In this document: positions 60,905-64,000 of the stretch, piece after piece
Layout of the letters: the number at the start of each line of letters is the position of its first letter
Position numbering within the stretch: position 1 is the stretch's first letter
Origin: [Clostridium] viride DSM 6836
GTDB lineage: Bacteria > Bacillota > Clostridia > Oscillospirales > Oscillospiraceae
Assembly (NCBI GenBank): GCA_000620945.1
Contig: JHZO01000004.1
Coordinates: forward strand, 248,001-312,000
Reading direction: 5' to 3'
Length of the DNA: 64,000 bases
Made by a program: the position numbers and the translations under genes
The notes under the pieces: generated by a model
What the model was told of the DNA's origin: nothing
Seen by the model: only the letters and a program-made list of their open reading frames with translations
Databases searched by the model: none

Positions 60905-62062
60905 TTAAAAGAGGTTTCCTAAGATATCCGCTCCGGCAATTAAGGTTCCGACGGTACTACCCAGGTTGGCAAAGACAACCACCAACAATACCTTTAGCAC
61001 TTTGTTGCGCAGGATACCCCGAAGGGAAAGAATGTCCTCATGTACGTTGTGCAGATCTTGCACGGTTGGTTTTTGCACCATGGCTTGCACCAAACCCGAA
61101 AACCAGCCTACGGCAATGACGGGGTTCAGAGCGGAAATCGGCGCAAGGAAAAAGGACGTCAGAACACTCAGTGGATGGCCCAGCACAAGAAGGGTAAAAA
61201 GGGCAGACAGGGAACCATTCCACAAGACCCATACGCCAAGTTGACGAAGCCCTTCATAAAAACCGCCGGTAAAGGTATAGACCAGTAGGCCAATTAAAAG
61301 AATCGAAATGGCCCAACCTGCCACTTTGAGTCCTTTTCCCGCAGGAGGGATGTGGTTGATGGCATCCAGGTCGATGGTATGGTTCAGTTCTTCCATTACA
61401 CCGGGCACATGGGCAGCACCAAGGACAGCCACGACCTTTTGCCCCGGTGCATGCTTTATTTTATGCGATAAATACTGATCTCTTTCACGAATTAAGATAT
61501 GCCCAATTTTGGGAAAGGACGAGCGCAAATCGTGCAGTACCGATTCAAGCATATCTTCCTGCATGAGCTCCTGTAGGTCGGCCTCACCGATCTCCTCATC
61601 CTCTCCGAAGGAGAAGAGAAGCGTGGTTAAGAGTTTGCACTTTTCCCACAGTGTGAGGCTGCGCCAAATGCGCAAAAAGGTGGTTTGAATCTCGCGATCC
61701 GCCAAAACCAGTTCGGCACCCACGTTGCGGGCACTCTCAATTCCTTGCAGCATCTCACCACCCACGCGCACATTGAGCTTTTGCGCAATGCGTTTTTGGT
61801 AGGAGGAAAGAGCAAGGTTGGCCAGCATAAATCCGACGCGCTTGGTCTTGATCACTTCGACCAAATCGGTACTTTCCCAGCTTTTTGGGTTATTCAGCGT
61901 TTCATAGCGCTTGTCATCCAATTCAATACAGACACTATCTGGGCGCTCTTCCTCAATGACCTTACGCACGAGATCGGCGCTTTGCTGTGAAACATGAGCG
62001 GTGCCAATTAGGATAATTTCTTTCCCGTCTAGCTGTAGGCGGGTAATCGGGTTGTCCGGCAT
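60905..62062 (-). CDS. TraB/PrgY-family membrane protein
   Basis: A 385-residue protein. The N-terminal TraB domain shows IILIGTAHVSQQSADLVRKV, RPDSVCIELDDKRYETLNNP, and VVAVLGAAHVPGVMEELNH with conserved His/Glu. The C-terminal ~120 residues hold four membrane segments. Enterococcal PrgY/TraB proteins block autocrine pheromone; the chromosomal relatives are thought to be GumN-like metal-dependent hydrolases. The start at 62062 follows AAAGGAG. Probably cotranscribed with the YugP-type protease gene. Confidence 0.92.
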   Translation of the reverse strand: MPDNPITRLQLDGKEIILIGTAHVSQQSADLVRKVIEEERPDSVCIELDDKRYETLNNPKSWESTDLVEVIKTKRVGFMLANLALSSYQKRIAQKLNVRVGGEMLQGIESARNVGAELVLADREIQTTFLRIWRSLTLWEKCKLLTTLLFSFGEDEEIGEADLQELMQEDMLESVLHDLRSSFPKIGHILIRERDQYLSHKIKHAPGQKVVAVLGAAHVPGVMEELNHTIDLDAINHIPPAGKGLKVAGWAISILLIGLLVYTFTGGFYEGLRQLGVWVLWNGSLSALFTLLVLGHPLSVLTSFFLAPISALNPVIAVGWFSGLVQAMVQKPTVQDLHNVHEDILSLRGILRNKVLKVLLVVVFANLGSTVGTLIAGADILGNLF

Positions 62063-62177
62063 TGCGTTTGCTCCTTTGTCATCCAGATGCCACAAGGGTT
62101 GGCATCCAAGGCTTTTTCTCAGTATACCATAAATGCCATTTTTGTGTTCAATATCCAAGAAAAGTTTAAAGTTTCGA

Positions 62178-62213
62178 AACAAATAGCCGTCTCCTCGGTG
62201 CGGAGACGGCTAC
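62178..62213 (-). terminator. Terminator of the MaoC-like gene
   Basis: TAGCCGTCTCC / GGAGACGGCTA stem with a 7-base loop; on the minus strand TTTGTTTC follows. Confidence 0.8.
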
Positions 62214-62242
62214 ATCTTGATGGAAGGAATCCTAGGTAAGGA

Positions 62243-62659
62243 TCACTTAATGGCTTTCATGTAATGAATGCAGCTGAGGACCTTTTCCCCGTGTTGGTTT
62301 GTCATGGTACACTCCGCCGTGGTTAGCATCTTCGCTTCGTCGAGGTGGGTAATGACATAGGTAGCGGTGATGGTATCGCCAAAAAAGACAGGTTTGATGA
62401 AGCGGATGTGGTCATAGCCCCAGGCAAGCATATCGTGTCCGCTTTCGACGGCTACCTTACCGCTGACCGTGGACGCAAGGCTGAAGGTTAGACAGCCGTG
62501 AACGAGACGCGATTTATACGGTTGGGAGAGGCAATAAATTTCATTCACGTGGGCGGGGAAAAAGTCTCCGATAATCCCTGCATAGAGATAGACATCACTC
62601 TCAGAAAAAGTCTTCGAAAAAGTATAGCTTCTCCCGATTTCAAAATTGAGTTTTCCCAT
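62243..62659 (-). CDS. MaoC-like (R)-specific enoyl-CoA hydratase
   Basis: A 138-residue hot-dog-fold protein. The hydratase pattern is present: FSESDVYLYAGIIGDFFPAH (with the Asp and His of the catalytic dyad), then LVHGCLTFSLAS and FIKPVFFGDTITATYVITHL. It would hydrate short trans-2-enoyl-CoA, or act as a dehydratase. The start at 62659 follows AAGGAGG; upstream codons in frame are in an AT-rich stretch and not credible. Single-gene transcript. Confidence 0.9.
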   Translation of the reverse strand: MGKLNFEIGRSYTFSKTFSESDVYLYAGIIGDFFPAHVNEIYCLSQPYKSRLVHGCLTFSLASTVSGKVAVESGHDMLAWGYDHIRFIKPVFFGDTITATYVITHLDEAKMLTTAECTMTNQHGEKVLSCIHYMKAIK

Positions 62660-62890
62660 GATGATCCTCCTTCTCTTTCCTGCGGTTTTTTGTTCTACCC
62701 TAATAATACAGCAAAAGTTGCAATAAAGAAAGGGAAAATTGGAAAAGAAAATAGGTGATATTGCACAAAAATTGGCAAAGAAAGGGTGGGGAAGGACAAG
62801 GGGAACGACAAGAGAATTCGCAGACATAAGTCACGGGGCTGTCCCATAAAATGAAGAAAGTAGTTACCAATGGGATGGAGGCGGAGTAAA

Positions 62891-63877
62891 ATGACGGATG
62901 GAAACGATCGTTTCAGGCAGTGGCAGACGGGGCCGGTCAGGCACCGGACCACAAGACGACATAGGAAAGATACTCTGACTGCGGGTGAGCGGAGGCGGTT
63001 AACCCAGCTTTTGGTTTGTTTACTCGTATTTGGAGTCGTATTTATCGGGCGGGGGGCACCCGAGGGACACCTGCGCAACTTAGGGGATACCTTAGGACAG
63101 TGGGTACATGAAAATACCGACTTTCGAGCGGCTTTTTCTAAGGTAGGGAAATCCGTTTCGGATGGCGAACCTGCGGTGCAAACCTTCGGGCTTCTTTGGT
63201 CAGAGATTTTTGGAAATCATTCGGACAAGGCGGAAGCCGAAGGAATGAGCACAACGGAAGGGGAAGGCGGGAACCTTCCCGTTGCGGAAACTAAGATACT
63301 ACCTGGTGTGGGGGAAGAAGGTCAGACGGCGGGAGAAGGGTCTACGGGACAGCAGCCAGCCGCACAGAATCCAGCCGCCGAAACCACCCCTCCCCAAACA
63401 CCGGCTTCTGAAACCAAAACACCAGCAGCCCCCACGCAGGCAAGCAGTGAAAAAACAAGTGCAACGACAAAGCTCATGGATGGAGAAGTCGTGACCCCGG
63501 TCATGGGGGTGATTACCTCTGGATTTGGCTATCGCACACACCCCATTGACGGGGAATGGAAAGAGCATGAAGGGATCGATATCATGGCGGACGAAGGCAC
63601 ACCCATCAAAGCGTTCGCCGCTGGTACCGTGGATTACGTGGGAGAAAGCCCTGCCTATGGCATGTACCTACAATTGAAGCATGACAATGGCGTCACCAGC
63701 TTTTATGCCCACTGCAGCGCACTTCTGGTGAAGAAAGGGCAGAAAGTCAAGGCGGGCGATGTGGTGGCTAAGGTAGGCTCCACGGGAAATTCCACCGGAG
63801 CACACCTCCATTTGGAGCTGAAAAAGGATGGGGTGCGGGTTGATCCGGCCTTGTATGTAAAAGTCTTAACGCAGTGA
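62891..63877 (+). CDS. M23 metallopeptidase, SpoIVFA-like
   Basis: A 328-residue membrane-anchored protein. The N-terminus is basic, one membrane helix follows (LTQLLVCLLVFGVVFIGRG), then a Ser/Pro/Ala-rich linker (about 120-195) and a C-terminal LytM/M23 domain: GVITSGFGYRTHP, HEGIDI, FYAHCS and AHLHLEL. All the expected zinc ligands (H-x3-D, H-x-H) are kept, unlike SpoIVFA of Bacillus, whose M23 domain is degenerate (recalled). The gene just downstream looks like spoIVFB, and that order supports a SpoIVFA role. GGAGGCGGAG precedes the ATG. Confidence 0.85.
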   Translation: MTDGNDRFRQWQTGPVRHRTTRRHRKDTLTAGERRRLTQLLVCLLVFGVVFIGRGAPEGHLRNLGDTLGQWVHENTDFRAAFSKVGKSVSDGEPAVQTFGLLWSEIFGNHSDKAEAEGMSTTEGEGGNLPVAETKILPGVGEEGQTAGEGSTGQQPAAQNPAAETTPPQTPASETKTPAAPTQASSEKTSATTKLMDGEVVTPVMGVITSGFGYRTHPIDGEWKEHEGIDIMADEGTPIKAFAAGTVDYVGESPAYGMYLQLKHDNGVTSFYAHCSALLVKKGQKVKAGDVVAKVGSTGNSTGAHLHLELKKDGVRVDPALYVKVLTQ

Positions 63878-63885
63878 GGAAGGGC

Positions 63886-64000
63886 GTGGAGCTTCACGTC
63901 AGCGGAGGATTTTGTCTTTTGTTGGCGCTCTTACTGTTTCTAGATGAGGATAACCTGGTTCCTTGGGCTCTTTTTGCCTGCTTTCTTCATGAGATGGGGC
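63886..64000 (+). CDS. SpoIVFB-like M50 protease (5' end, truncated by window)
   Basis: A frame starting GTG at 63886 (MELHVSGGFCLLLALLLF...) runs off the window after 38 codons. It ends in CFLHEMG, the start of an HExxH zinc motif inside a membrane helix, as in intramembrane M50 proteases that process pro-sigma-K. It lies 8 bases after the SpoIVFA-like gene, with GAGGAAGG before it. Only the first part is visible, so the identity is moderate. Confidence 0.7.
   Translation, partial: MELHVSGGFCLLLALLLFLDEDNLVPWALFACFLHEMG

Overview
The window looks like chromosomal DNA of a spore-forming, anaerobic member of the Clostridia. The evidence is: spoIIIAA/spoIIIAB and a spoIVFA/spoIVFB-like pair, an etfB-etfA-acyl-CoA dehydrogenase operon, a 2-hydroxyacyl-CoA dehydratase-type activase, a 2[4Fe-4S] ferredoxin, a phosphoketolase, ClpC, and Shine-Dalgarno-led genes throughout. 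Most of the window is moderately GC-rich. The stretch from about 8 to 17 kb is clearly AT-richer and reads as an accessory island. A species cannot be named from the sequence alone.

Layout. 0-7.9 kb: a LytTR response regulator followed by an apparent operon of secreted or surface proteins, a convergent cytoplasmic propeller-like repeat protein, two tandem paralogous small proteins and a VanZ-like membrane protein. 8-12.3 kb: a two-gene c-di-GMP operon (active-looking diguanylate cyclase, then a membrane PAS-GGDEF-EAL protein). 12.4-17.1 kb: an AT-rich block abutting the 3' end of ssrA. It holds a divergent XRE regulator/small protein pair with duplicated operators and two two-gene cassettes, each preceded by the same ~220-260 bp direct repeat. 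One cassette encodes a Sec-exported polymorphic-toxin-44-like protein overlapped by a small membrane protein, a probable toxin/immunity pair. 17.1-18.5 kb: ssrA (tmRNA), cyclophilin and smpB. 18.8-21.9 kb: ACT protein, homoserine dehydrogenase and aspartokinase (aspartate-family amino acids).

22.4-25.5 kb: etfBA plus acyl-CoA dehydrogenase, with the codon bias of very highly expressed genes. 25.9-32.8 kb: phosphoketolase and a two-gene split activase of the 2-hydroxyacyl-CoA dehydratase family. 33-42.4 kb: clpC, ferredoxin, D-Ala-D-Ala ligase family protein, murF, an MtnA-like isomerase, an ABC-F ATPase and two small unknown proteins. 42.4-47.4 kb: prfA, threonylcarbamoyl-AMP synthase, coaE, M18 aminopeptidase and an MFS transporter, tightly packed. 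47.4-53.7 kb: an RND pump with its lipoprotein adaptor, divergent from an ABC exporter. 53.8-64 kb: uppP, ftsK/spoIIIE, a frameshifted metallo-beta-lactamase-fold lipoprotein, spoIIIAA-AB without the rest of spoIIIA, a YugP-type protease, a TraB-family protein, a MaoC-like protein, and a SpoIVFA-like M23 protein followed by the truncated start of a SpoIVFB-like protease.

The most unusual part is the ssrA-linked modular block. Two toxin/immunity-like cassettes share a duplicated leader and terminators that resemble the ssrA terminator. A 12-nt copy of the tmRNA 3' end lies at the far edge of the block. No integrase is visible in the window.
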